A stretch of 59,135 nucleotides of DNA from Apostichopus parvimensis (Eukaryota; Echinodermata; Holothuroidea; Aspidochirotida; Stichopodidae): positions 91,148 through 150,282 of the forward strand of contig KN883793.1 of NCBI GenBank assembly GCA_000934455.1. Direction: 5' to 3'. The position numbers and the translations under genes are program-made. Of this stretch, positions 23,911 through 36,100 are shown in pieces. Every line of letters starts with the position of its first letter. Position 1 is the stretch's first letter. The notes beneath the pieces were generated by a model that worked only from the letters and a program-made list of their open reading frames with translations, was not told the origin of the DNA and searched no databases.

Positions 23911-24651
23911 TTAAAGAGGTTATGAAATGATACCCAATTTGTGTCAAACGAAGCTTGCATTCTCGAGGAATAAACGATCAAAAATTCGCGGGTAATAAAA
24001 ACTTTCTAAAAATTGTTATATTTACGGTAACGCGGCGTGACGTCAGTCGAGGAACTCAGCTCACTTCCGAGACGCTATGTTTACATTCTTAAACGTCTGA
24101 AAACACACACCATTACACTGTTGCAGTGCTCCGTAGTAATTGAGATTTGGTGTTTGGAGTTTGTTTTTACGTAAATTTATCTCGTAAATGTTAAAAATGC
24201 CGAGCCGATATGTGCTATCAGGTTGCTCCACCACAAGTAAAGACGGATTTCTACTGCAAGCTTTTCCAAAAGATGACAGAAATCGAAGAATTTGAACACG
24301 ACTCGCTCAAGATACTACACATACACAACGTTACGAGTGCCTGTAGGCCTATACTGTTGCCAAATTACTTGTTATGACCATAGCCTAGGCCTCCTTGATG
24401 CAGCAAATGACGATTTTTTGTATGATTACCTAATATTTCGCACAAATTTTAAAGCCAGTTGGTTTAAGAACAATCAATACTAGATCTGCAAGTTTTCTTT
24501 TGTTGCAAAACTGGCGTTGTGTTGTGATTTTACGTAACAGTTGGATGATACAATTACACGGGCTAGCCTGTTATACAACGTCTATTAGTTAGGTCTAGAC
24601 CCCATGTTACCACTACTAGTACTATAGGGTTGCAATGTACAGAATGTCACA
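23911..24651 (+). mobile_element. Kolobok-type TTAA transposon, copy 2, cut by gap
   Basis: Begins with TTAA (23911-23914) and the same terminus, AGAGGTTATGAAA, as copy 1, in the same orientation. About 44 bases just inside the terminus of copy 1 (5246-5289) are missing here. The rest aligns closely up to the 50-N gap at 24652, so the right half and right terminus are not seen. Similarity to copy 1 is high (over 90 percent by eye), implying recent spread. Confidence 0.75.
24197..24295 (+). pseudogene. THAP zinc-finger domain remnant, copy 2
   Basis: Starts at an ATG (24197) with MPSRYVLSGCS, the characteristic N-terminal block of a THAP domain, although the first metal-binding Cys expected after R-Y is absent. 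Then come the G-F-L-L block, AFPKD, DRNRRI and a TGA stop at 24293-24295 in place of the invariant Trp. Reading past the stop gives T-R-L and then about 15 unremarkable residues to another stop. Only 32 codons are open, against about 80-90 for a full THAP domain. The remnant is non-functional and belongs to the TTAA transposon around it. Confidence 0.7.
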
Positions 24652-24701
24652 NNNNNNNNNNNNNNNNNNNNNNNNNNNNNNNNNNNNNNNNNNNNNNNNN
24701 N
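24652..24701. other. Assembly gap, 50 N
   Basis: Exactly 50 N, a round number often used as a placeholder. The TTAA transposon copy 2 runs into it, so a repeat probably caused the break. Confidence 0.95.
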
Positions 24702-27700
24702 AGAAAGAAAAACCATTTTCTGGTTAATGCAGTTATAGCCTACAATTCAAATCTGAATGTATTGATCACTCATTTAATTTGAATGAATTTTCAATCTGAC
24801 AAACTTGAGATAGCAACTTTCAAGTGCCAACAATATTATATAAGGAATTTGTCACAAAAATAAGAGGGATAAACTTTCACCAAGTATTCTAAAGAAACTA
24901 AACCGGATCCAACCATTTTTTACAACTTTGCCCTGAAAAAGAAGTTTAATCAACTATACTCCCATCCTACCGCTTCAAAAGCAAATCCTGACCATTAATC
25001 ATCCCTCCCCTTCCTCAATTGTCATCTTCATCATTCTGCTCCTTATCATCTTCATCTTTTTCTTCCTGGAGCCACCTATCTGAACCAAACATGAAAACAT
25101 CTTGGCAGAATTCCACTATATATACACCTAACACACAAGCACACACACACAATAAGATAATGAGCAGTGTGAATTTTTCATTCTTCCATGCATAAAGTAT
25201 TAATCAATCTCTACACACACTTTGCTACTGCAGATGATGCATTATCTGGCTAAAGTGACAACTTTCGTCTTCATAATGAGTCAAAGTAATGCAAAGTTTA
25301 CAATATTTTCACAATATTCTGCAGAATTCACTAATTTGTAACCATAGCGACAACTTGCAACAGTATATATGTAACACAGCTAACGCTCATTACAGGAATG
25401 CACTTTCATCTCTGACAGCTGATATCTCCAAGATCTGGCTTTGACTTTCGTAAATATTCTCGGAGATTTAATATTCTAAATCGGTCCAGTTACTCACGTA
25501 GTACAGGAAATTAAAGAAACTAGCAATATCGTCCAACTGTACAGATATATGAAATCCTCAAACTATACATGTTTCAACCCATTTAATTTCATCTGTTTTC
25601 TAAAGCAATAAATTGTGCCTGGAAAAGACAACTGATATCACATGCTGTATATACTCTAAATCCATCTAGATGAGTTCTTTTGTGTGTGCGTACATATGAC
25701 GGTATAATAGAAGATTGGCTTCAAGCCTCTAGGTGTTGTTAAACAACTTTCACACTAGGTTTCACACAATGACTTTTCTTTGGCCAAATGATTTATGAAT
25801 CACCTCCAATTTTTTTAGAGTAACTATAGCTGTGCTCAAATATTCTTATTTCTAAAGCAAGATAAAGGAATATGAATTTGCATGAGAAAATGCACATCTT
25901 ACATTTTCATACAAATCAATAACATTTTATGTAAGTTTCATATCCTCTCCTGCATATATTGTACAGTGTGTATTAAGAATTCGGTGCGAGACAGGTGTAG
26001 TTGACCACTTTTCCCCTTCCGAATCCAGTACTAACAGGCCAGGCTTTGTTTTATGCTCCCCTTAAATGTTAAGAGTTATTCCATGCTGTGTAATCTCTGG
26101 TGGAATAAGTTAAACATGCTAGAAGACAGTTTATCTACTTCCTGGAGAATGTATAGCCAAGTATTAATTTAAGTAAAATCTTGTCTGGTAGGGTGGAATA
26201 ACTTATTTAACTTATTTCTTTCAAAGCTTCTCTTTGTTTAAAAATTGCTTAAAACACCCAAGTTTGCGAGCAATACTCTACCATTCACCAAGACACTCCA
26301 AACTGCCATGCATCTGCAGTAGAGACAAACTGGAAGACTATTAGAAATTATTTATATTAATTTCCATACAGGTAAGAGTTTATCTTTCACCTTGTCCTAG
26401 ATCCCTCAGGAGCCTAGTCATTTCCATTGTGCATGCCTAGTGTATATTAGTTGTGAATGTATACATGGTAGATTACTGTAATGGCAATGCGCACACAGAA
26501 TAGTAGCCCTCAATTATTTAAGTGTAATTTTGTACTTAATATTTTGATCTCCTGTAATGGCAGAAAGCATATAGAATTTCAATATTTAAGCGTTGTTTAC
26601 CTGTAAACGGCTATAATGAGTCTACAGGTGCTGTCATAATTATTATTGTGATCTGTGTGAGTCCTGTGTCATTTTAACTGATGGTTAAAATTATGTTTAA
26701 ATGGTTGATTATGGCACTTATACCATCAATCATTATCATCTTATGTGTGTATCGTTATGATCTAACCTACATTGAACGAGAGAGTATTGAAAGTACTTTA
26801 GGTTATGGGTCAAACCAGAACCCATTTGGGATATTTATTGGTTTTATTATGTATAGTTATGATGCTGATTACCCGTCAATGTGGTGCACTCATATTTAGT
26901 TTAGTACTAAGTGTCGCCTATTCGAGCTATGTTTAGATCCCATGATGCAATGCTACACTTATACTATTTGCCATGGTGATTATGGAATAGCTGAACTTTC
27001 TGTGAATGTTAGTAGACATATTGATATATTGTGTATTTTGTGGACCGAGGCACCATTGAGGTTAGAACATAAGCAAGGATGAATCCTTGCTTATCCATGC
27101 TAATTAGCATGTCTTTAGCCCTATTAGTCACTTTTAATTGATGCAGACTCCATCACATCAATGTACAGTATGTCATACTTTACTATCTTAGTGTACCTTC
27201 TGCACGTTGTCACAAATATTACCATATCTGGGTAGATTGGACTGTATATGTTGTGTGGAGACAGCTAAAGAGAAGAGTGAAGTAAAATATGTAGAGCTTA
27301 ATTTTAGGAAACACTGGTGTGAGGGAGGTGTAAGGGGGGGGGGGTAGTGGGATGAGGAGGAAGGGAAAGAGCAAAAATCTTTGGACATTAAGTAAAATTT
27401 ATTCACAAAGACATAAATTCACTGTTCAAAGTATAATCCCAAAGTGCACAATCACTTAAAAGGTACAGTTTCCATGGTAACATTTATAAATACTTTAATA
27501 ACCCTGCCACTAATTATACAAGCGTCTCGTTGGCTACCAACATTTGCTGGTACCATATCAGATTAATGTGATATTTTATTTTTCATTTGCACACTTTTAA
27601 TGTTCAGTGTCATTCCTGATGTAATTTAGGTGGACTGAATGTAAACGATTTAATATCTCTTCAAGTGGCCTATTTTTTTCTTTAATAGTCAAATACCATC

Positions 27701-28259
27701 AAATTTAAAAAAAATTGATACTAAATATAGCTTTCAGCTTCAAAAGTACAAAAATCCAGTTTCAATCCCCATTCAGAATTCTGTGTGGAAATAACCATTT
27801 CGGTTGTTTTGAAGTTCTGAATGTGCAAACCTTTCTTTCACGTCTCATAACTTTCATACAGGGTGCTATGATGGTTGACCAGAGTAATCATAATCATAGA
27901 TCGGGTTATCTTCATAATCAGGTATCTGCACGGTTTTTCATTAAAGAGTCTTGTCTGAAGTATGTTTAATACCAGATTGTAACAAAAACCAACACAAAAT
28001 GCAGCTTTCAATTTTAAAGACACTAATTCCACTCCTACTAATTCACACCGGCTTTATTACTAATCCTGCAACATTTCATTTATGTTTGGTTATTGGACAC
28101 TAAAAAAGTCTACTCTAGGTTTTGAGAAAGCAACAACCACAGATAATCAATACAATATAAGAATTATACAGTTTGGGTTAACACACATGTGTGAACAATA
28201 ATTGCTGTACGAGTCTAACTTACTTCTGCAAACGAATGCTAGTTACATATAACAAACAT
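24702..28259. other. AT-rich DNA, probably intron or intergenic
   Basis: No recognised exon. It holds a G run near 27330 and a perfect short hairpin at 27069-27094. At 24990-25090 the minus strand shows an acceptor-like pyrimidine stretch ending tttggttcag, followed by an acidic 20-codon frame (WLQEEKDEDDKEQNDEDDN) and a stop. This could be a terminal exon but has no family match. Confidence 0.4.
27069..27094. repeat. Perfect 12-bp hairpin, 2-base loop
   Basis: ataagcaaggat, ga, then its exact reverse complement atccttgcttat. Too short for a microRNA precursor. It may be the scar of an excised element or a cruciform-prone site. Confidence 0.85.
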
Positions 28260-28645
28260 TCGCTTCGGAGGTTACGTGGTGACTGATTCAGGTTTTCAAG
28301 ATTGTGTATGGTTTTGACAATTTATCCTTCCCTGACTTTTTCATGTTTGCTAACAGTAGTTGTACCAGAGGTCATTATCTGAAACTGCAAAAGTCACAAA
28401 GTAGGATTAATATTCGGCATAACTTTTTTTCTGAATAGGGTTGTGAATGAGTGGAAGAGTTTGCCTGAGAAAGTTGTACTTGCAAGTAGTGTCAATGGGT
28501 TTAAGAATGCTTTGGACAAGCACTTTAAGCACTGTAATCGGGTCTGAGTGTTTGTGTCTTCAGGTTTATTTCTCTCCATAGGGTCCTTGATGGGGACTTG
28601 AGTGTCCCTCCTGATCCCTTTTTTCCCTACTAAACTGAACTAAAC
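28260..28645 (+). mobile_element. CR1-like LINE 3' fragment
   Basis: Last 385 bp of the same LINE family as 18168-20632, in the opposite orientation. It covers the end of ORF2 (VFKIVYGFDN, RVVNEWKSLPEKVV-like, FKNALDKHFKHCNRV) and the full shared 3' tail (gggtccttgatggggact, cctcctgatccc) with terminal actaaact units. The ORF end is open over about 60 codons in the plus frame but carries a stop within it (tctgaatagggttg). Confidence 0.85.
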
Positions 28646-30184
28646 ATAATTATTTGAATACAATAGCAGATTTGATCAAACTTAACTGAGACACCTAACA
28701 CTGCTAATAGAATCTAATACTTTGCTATAAAGAAATGTTTCAAGTACCATATCTTCTTCGTCCGAATTGAATCGTAACAGCAATGCTTTTTATTTTCTAT
28801 AGCAATTCAAGCCATGTACTTAGACATAACAACACCTCTTGGAAGAAAATGTACCAAAAAGGTTGCTTAACAACTCCCACAATGAAGATATTTCAGGCCC
28901 CAATCTCTATGGTAGTATGAGGCTTTAACTGAGCTGATGGTTATATTTCCATTACATAATAATTGTAAGCTAATGCCTGCCATGTTCTCTGTAATATGGA
29001 AGGAGGTGCAATGTTTAATTCAGACTCTCTCAAGTATAGTATTACTTTTCACCTTCCAAAAGTGCAATCAGGTTTAGCAACTTAGTTTCTACCAGCTAGT
29101 ACAGATTTAATGGCAACCTTCATCAAGTCCTAGATTTGTATGCAGGGCATGCCATGAAAGGTATATCTGCTGTGAACATGTGGTAGGCCCAAGTTAGGTA
29201 TAAATGATTCATTTAAAAGAGTGAGAGACTTGCTCAAGGTTTTGAAAATGTAAACAACCTATTGAAAAGGTTTTAACAAACATACTGTATACAAAAAAAA
29301 AAAAAACTCAAGTTACATATAACACAAAATAATGCTTTCTTGAGATGAGTATTTAACTATCAATGCTATTTCCCAAACAAAAATCAGATGTTTGAACAAC
29401 TTCATGGAGTCACATCGGGATATAAAGTTAAACAAAAGTAGCGGTAAAGGAATCCACAAATTATGTTTGTTTGAAAACAAAAATAACAACAACAAGAACA
29501 ACAAAAGTAAAATCCTAAATAATTTCCTTGATCATATAACATTTCAATATCTCAAAAACAAATCAATAGCACAACAAAAAATTTCTTACAGAATATGATC
29601 AATATTCTGCACATGAAGGACTAGTCTATTTAAATTCTCTCCATGTTCAAGTGATACATCAACAATACTTCAAATGCTAATCAAATTATCCGACATCAAC
29701 ACCAGCCCCTTTTAGTTCTTGGAATTACAGAACAGAGAAAGGGAACTATCGGGAAGTGTTTGTGAATCAAGCGCAAAAGCAAATAACGAACCATGAATCA
29801 TCTACAACATTGTTTGATTACTGTAATTCTTCTTTGTCAGATGTTTTCACACGCTTTGTGTGTCTATTTATAAAGCAAGAGGAATGTTTTCCACAAAAAG
29901 TATACATCATAGCATGACAATTTTTTACATCAATATACAAGTACAATTATAAATTTAGAAATAAGTTATGTTAAACTGACGATCAGTGTCCAGAGATCAG
30001 AAGGGCCCAAAAGGGTTATCAATCTTGCTACCAAAAATGTTAGAATATCCACAAATGATCAGCCATACTCAAACTTAAAAAGCATATTTTAAGGTCACTC
30101 CTCAAAGTATTTTGCCCTCTGAGATATCAAATTATGTGACAAAGCAACCCCTAAAGTCTATGAAGAATTCTGATGATCAAAACT
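28646..30184. other. AT-rich DNA, nothing recognised
   Basis: Long A- and T-rich stretches (for example the A run at 29294 and aac/aat runs near 29480-29510). No recognised exon or repeat family. Confidence 0.5.
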
Positions 30185-30625
30185 GTGCAATTTTTGAAAA
30201 TAAGTTGAAGGTTTGCAGTCTTCTTCAAGGCCAAGGCCATCTCACATGACTTTACAACACTAAAGCCCTGGCCATTGGTAACTTGTCACATCCACACACC
30301 AAATTGTGCACAATTCAAACAATCCCTTCTCAAGCACTACAGTGCATCATATCTACGTGTCCCCTGGGGGAATTCCCATAGGATGTAGCCACAAACCTGC
30401 GTACACAACTATATTTACAAGATACCTTGTGAGTCCCCATTTCTACACCTGGGTGAAGAAAGGCAATGGAGATTAAGTGTGTTGCCAGAGGACACGACGT
30501 TGTCTCTATGTTTGACAGGTTATAGTTGACCAGGGTAATATTGTGATGCGCCTTGAGCACCGTTATCAGTGGATATGTCTGCGCTTTATAAATCCTCAAT
30601 ATTATTATCATTATTACGGATGTAT
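30185..30625 (-). repeat. Dispersed SINE/MITE-like repeat with ATT tail
   Basis: A moderately GC-rich block ending at tgcgctttataaatcctcaa and then an att/atc run (about 30595-30618). Internal words such as cccatttctacacctggg and tgcgccttgagcacc are of a type I associate with dispersed invertebrate repeats ending in (ATT)n. Only one copy lies in this window, so repeat status rests on recall, not on comparison here. A 93-codon minus frame inside it is not thought to be coding. Confidence 0.4.
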
Positions 30626-30740
30626 GAAATTAATCCATCGTGTGCTTTTCAAGTTATCTTGTTTACAATACAGAGGCGCACTTACATATGTACAATCGAG
30701 ATATCATGCTTCTAAAACAGGGGGCCCCAGGTGTCAATTA

Positions 30741-30809
30741 CATACATACACTCGCACACTTACATACATATATATATATATATATATATACATATACACA
30801 CACACACAT
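30741..30809 (+). repeat. Compound (CATA)/(TA)/(CA) microsatellite
   Basis: catacata, then about 11 TA units (30769-30790), then a CA run to about 30809. Confidence 0.9.
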
Positions 30810-33060
30810 CATCAAATAGATTCCCAATGATGCCTGTGGCCATGAATGAAAATGACTGCATCTGACCGTGCATGTAGGCAGATTCAATGTACTTACTTTG
30901 TACACAGGTCTACTAAAACACAGGAATAACATACAAGCAAAAATGGGGAAAAAAACCGAGAAAATATGTTTTACAAATATACTGGCATATGCCACAACAT
31001 GACTACTATAGTGCCGTACTACCCTGTGCATACCCAAGCCAAATGTAGTGCAAAACTATAAATTTAAATACAGTGCTGAATTAAAAATAAGTAGTCAATG
31101 CCATCACAAATACATTTCATAAATTGTGAACTTGATACAATTAATATGTACTATATAATAATGAATAACTAAAAACTCTGCAGCTTAATATTAAAACTGT
31201 GGGATTTAATAAAAAATAAAAATAGTGTTTATACTGTCTTAACACAGCATATTACATTCCCAGGGCATAATTTATCCGGTATCGGCTTGCAAAATGCTAT
31301 ACAAAGTGTCAAGATGTATATAGCAGTTTTCTATATACAGGAACTGTATCAGTATTCAATGTCAGAGCCTTTGAAGATGCTACACAAAATTTGAACTCTA
31401 AATTATTACCTGCATTCTGATATGTTGTAAAGAATTGATCACAAACTGTCTGAAATCTAGGTATGTGTTACTATTCACTATCATCTTCTACTCCTGTTTT
31501 TGGTGGGGGAGGAAAGGGCATGAGGAGGAGGGGATTAACCAATCTATATACCTATAAAAGGGATGATTTAATTTTATATGTATTCACTACCTGTCTAAAC
31601 TAAATGGTACATCCAGTCAATGCTTTCATCCTTTTCAATCCTTTGACATCACAGACAATTGTCCACGGCAATTCCCTTAATTGATTTCTCTCTACCTTTG
31701 GTCAGAATTTTGCCTCCCTGCAAAATGCATGCTTATGATATTAAAACCAAATCTCATAAGTTTCCAATTACACTCATAAAGGTATTTCTCAACAGAAAAA
31801 TGAACATCACAGGGGCTGGAAACATTGTCCAGCTAAAAATATTGACAAAAAATGTACAGACATGCCAGAGCTTATTGATCTGTTCTTTCTTGAAGGGAGA
31901 GGGGGGTGTGGGGGGGGGGAGTTGGAGATTAAGGGCTTCATTTCTAGAAGGGGGGGGGATATATGAATACTCACTTATTATCTTTAACAATGACAAAAAC
32001 ATTGCAATACTTTTTCTCATGCTAGCTTACATCCTACTTGATGTTTCCAACCAACCTGTATGGTACACACTTGTGGTTTTTTACCAATCGACACATTTAA
32101 TGACCTATTATTTCAATAGGGAAGGAACACCAACATAAAAGCATAAACTTTCTACAACAAAGGGTCACAAAACTGAAATGGTCTGCAATATAATGTTTAT
32201 CTAATCTACTTCTACAAAGAAGAATGAATTAAAACTGAAGAGAGAGAAAGCCCAAAACAAAGAAAAAAACACATGAGACTATTGACTATAAAAAAGATAA
32301 AATTTGCATTTGCAGAAACATCAATATCTGCTTCCAAAGATAATTTTGCATATTATTATGAGTTTCACATAATTTGAATAATAGCAGTAATTTTCTTTGT
32401 TCTTTGACTGATATTCTCCTGTTGTGTAAAATGGCATATTCAGCACTTATGATGGATATACATATAACTTTGAAGATTAAAACTGCAGACAAAATGCCAC
32501 CTCATTTTGAAGAGGGTGATTAATAACAGATAGATAAAAAGAAGCATAAGATTCTCACTTCTATATACACAGTAAATATAGATAGCAAGAATACAACATG
32601 TGGTATTGACTTGGGAATTTTATTTTTGCACAAATTGAAGTTTAATATCTATAACTTATATCCTGCAATTGATCATCTAATATATACAAGTGGATGTTAA
32701 CTGTTACACGATAAATAAATAAAAAAAATACTTCCACATAACGCCAAAAGCAAACCAACTGATATACTCTAATAATCAACTGAAGGAGAGCCAACAAATT
32801 TCATGATAGACAATAGTTTGTCATGTTTTGGAAAGATTTTCTTTGTGTTCTTAACAGTTGTACATTTACAACTTTGTTGTACATTTATATTGTGTTTTTT
32901 GGGGGGTTGAACACTGGTTCTGATTCTTGATCTTAGTAATGTTGATGACCTTAACATGCATATTCAACATATTGTGCTACACCAGATTAAACCAAGGTCA
33001 AAGTTCAAACCCATTAAGAAACAATCATTTGTGTGGTAGAGGGATTGTAGTTGACAAAAA
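30810..33060. other. AT-rich DNA, nothing recognised
   Basis: Contains G runs near 31895-31960. A plus-strand frame of 159 codons at 31659-32138 is mostly low-complexity and hydrophobic, with a GGVGGG run made by the G tract. It is not believed to be a gene. Confidence 0.45.
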
Positions 33061-33165
33061 GTGGCCTGCCACCAAGATGGACCATGATCAGTGCTGGAAA
33101 GGTTTAGCAGATCACTCTAGACAAGGTAGAACAATGGTGCTATTGTTGTGAGGAGACAGGTAAGG
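33061..33165 (+). repeat. Short repeat family S, partial copy
   Basis: Family S is my label for the roughly 150-210-bp repeat found throughout 33-59 kb (described fully at 38771-38978). This copy has ggtagaacaatggtgctatt, then ttgtgaggagacaggtaagg, with a diverged left part. Confidence 0.6.
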
Positions 33166-36100
33166 TACCATATGAAAAGAAAATTTACAGCAGTAGCAAA
33201 ATCCCCCCCTCATAAAACTACTCTTCTTTTTTGGTCTTTCTTTTCGTACTTTGAACAAGCATTGCAATAGTTTTCATAGTTCACTTTCCTTGTAGAATTA
33301 ACACAGATTTACAGGCCTAGAAAGTCACTTTTTACTTCATTTAGCCATAAGCAAATGATACATGCAATATTGCAATATGTTTTCTTTCTGTTTTCGCTGG
33401 ATTCTCACAAAGTTTACAAGGAGATATGTCGCTCCAAACATCGGTGAGAGAAAGGCACCCCTAGATATAGAAATATATTTTAATAAAAGGATACAGGAAG
33501 ATCAAATACGTAAACAAACAAGTAAAAAACTGAGAAAAAGAAACCACAACAGCTACAGTAAGAACCATCTCATGCATGGAGGGAGATAATCTGTGACTGT
33601 TAAAAGTGTAATACAAACCGGCTGCTTCTCCCGTGAAGTTCCATCCGCTTTGGATGCCTGTGTTTATCCATTAAAAGACAGAGTGAGGTGGAAATGGAGA
33701 GGAAAAATGAGACATTTATGACATTTCGTAAAGATGATAGCAGCTTAGACATAAAGCATGATTGTTAGATGATGACACTTTACCTGTTTGTGTACAACCC
33801 TTTCTATGTATATACAGTATGTACACTGAAAGCATTGACACACATATGTAGTGGCATGATCATAGAACATCTACATATAAAGTGCATACATTTTAAATGC
33901 TTTTTCTTTTAAATGAATAGATCCATAGTGACATGAATATGCATTAGTTCGAGATATTTACTTGCAAACCGTCATGTTATGCATATCAACAAGTGCTTCA
34001 AGTATGATTGAATTTGATATCAAAAATAGTCACATTGTGCCACAAATGGAAGCAATTGCCTTTGCAAAACATGTTATACAGCTCCTAGAGTTACAAACAT
34101 TTGTTGTAAACCCCATGGAAGAAGAGACATACTTTAAACCAAGTTTAAATATCTCCCATATGAGGAAGAATTCTCTGAACTTTGTTGGAGACTTGTTCAT
34201 CACAAATTCATAATCTCTATGATGTTTATAAAGATGATGCTTGGGCTTGTTTCTCCTTAATATAAAGCAACTCATAAAATATTACAACGAAAGACCTTTC
34301 GTAACTTTCTCACAATGGCAACAGTATGAACAAGTTGTGATGCCTTTGTATAGAACGAAGCTATACAAATTCATGTTAACATTGATTCAGAAAGCATGAA
34401 GAGAAGCTTGAATGAAAGTGAATACATTCAGTGTTAATAAATATTCAAGACCAGTTCTCTTTCTCTGCATATACCCATTACTATAAATCTATAATCAATA
34501 GTTTGTTTGAAGAAGAAGTAGAAGAAGAAAAATCCTTATACAGAAAATGTCAAAGTACAAATAATGAAAAAAGATGTCAAGTATTCAAGAATTCTACCAT
34601 GTAAGGAGACAATTGTTTACATCACATCATTAATAAAGACTTGTCTGTAGGCAAAAAAAAAGGTTTAAATACATGACATCTAAATGTCAAAACTTTCATA
34701 TTATTTGACTGTATTAATGAACCTGAAGGAAATAATGCAATATCATATTAAACTGTAGTGTAAGATGCCACGATGAGGGCAAAATCCAAGAACATATAGA
34801 TCTATCAATTTTTATCGATCAATACCTAGCATATCTTAAAAGCAACTGTTTGCACTTGGTCTACACATTTATCAAACCAACCAACAACCTCAAAACAAGA
34901 CTGTAATTGATCAAACTTTGAGACTCAATCTCCTCCCACCCCCCTCCTTTCCCCCGACCCTAGATCTTGAAGTTTTTACTTCGTTTTTATTTTTTAAATG
35001 ATAAGTACTCACCACCCTACTGTGTATATTTGGAGTTTGTGATCATATCAAAGTTAGCATTTAACCTTCAAAATCACTTCAAATGTCTGCTATAAAAAGG
35101 ATAACAATTTCACAAATGCTGCGTAATTTGTAATTAGTAAAGTTAATGAACTATTATTTGCACTGCAAACAAAGAGATGATCAGTTTATTGCTATAAATT
35201 AAATCCCCAGCCATTTCTACCTAGATCCATATAGATGTTGTGGCTGAAGGAGCTTGCTGGATTGATTTTGGTGTGCTTATTTGATGCTAACTTTATATCA
35301 ATCACCTTCATTAGCATGAATAATCACATTTCATTTCAAATAATGACGTAATCGTCAACATTTTGTAGACGTTTTATAGCTTATATTTGACCAATGCTTA
35401 TATGACACAGTGTCTGTCTGGCTGACAAAACATTGAAAATAGGATGAAAAGATTAAATATTGCCTAAGACTTATTCTTAAAACATCTTAAGAGATAGTTT
35501 TTAGTTTCATTCATTCGATTTTTAATTTGAGTAGCAGTCAGTAGGTTTGGTAAGATTTAATCATCAATTGACAATCAAATTCAAACAGCTATTAAAGACA
35601 TTTCCCTGAAAGGTTACTTTATATTCTTCGGGGTAATTGATCTGTAAATTGCTACAATGAGAATCAATTTAATGCCATTGTTACTTTCCCCCTTTAACTA
35701 TAAATTATATTTTTTCTCCTGAAATGCAGCAGTGTTCAATTCCAACAGAACAAAAGAAGAAAAAAAGTCAACTCTGTTTTGGAGTTTCTCCTAATCCAGA
35801 GTTAGCTTCTTTTTTTGTGATGGCAAAAAGTCATAACAATTATGAAAAGGAGTAGCAGAAGTACCACCTTGTGGTAATGTGATTACAGACAGCATCAGTT
35901 GCCAAATTGGGAGAGGTATGAGCTGTACAATATAGTCTGTGACTTAAAATTAAAGGAACTCATAATCAATCTTTTACAGATACATTTTGCATTATCAAGG
36001 ACTATAACTTTGCATCATTCTGACCAAGCATTGACACAAAACTGGATATACCCACTCCAACCCATCACACTTCTCTCCCTCCCCCCTCCCCCACCCCTCG

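Noticed and set aside
31680..31720. Minus-strand AG|GGAGGCAAAATTCTGACC stretch reading GGKILTKG as a PLC-beta exon
   Set aside because: It faintly resembles the K-I-L-(I/V)-K end of the PLC X domain, but only 22 bases lie between splice-like sites and flanking conserved residues are missing.
31659..32138. 159-codon plus-strand frame, the longest in the right half
   Set aside because: It is built from AT-rich sequence and a G tract giving a GGVGGG run. No domain, and composition like neighbouring non-coding DNA.
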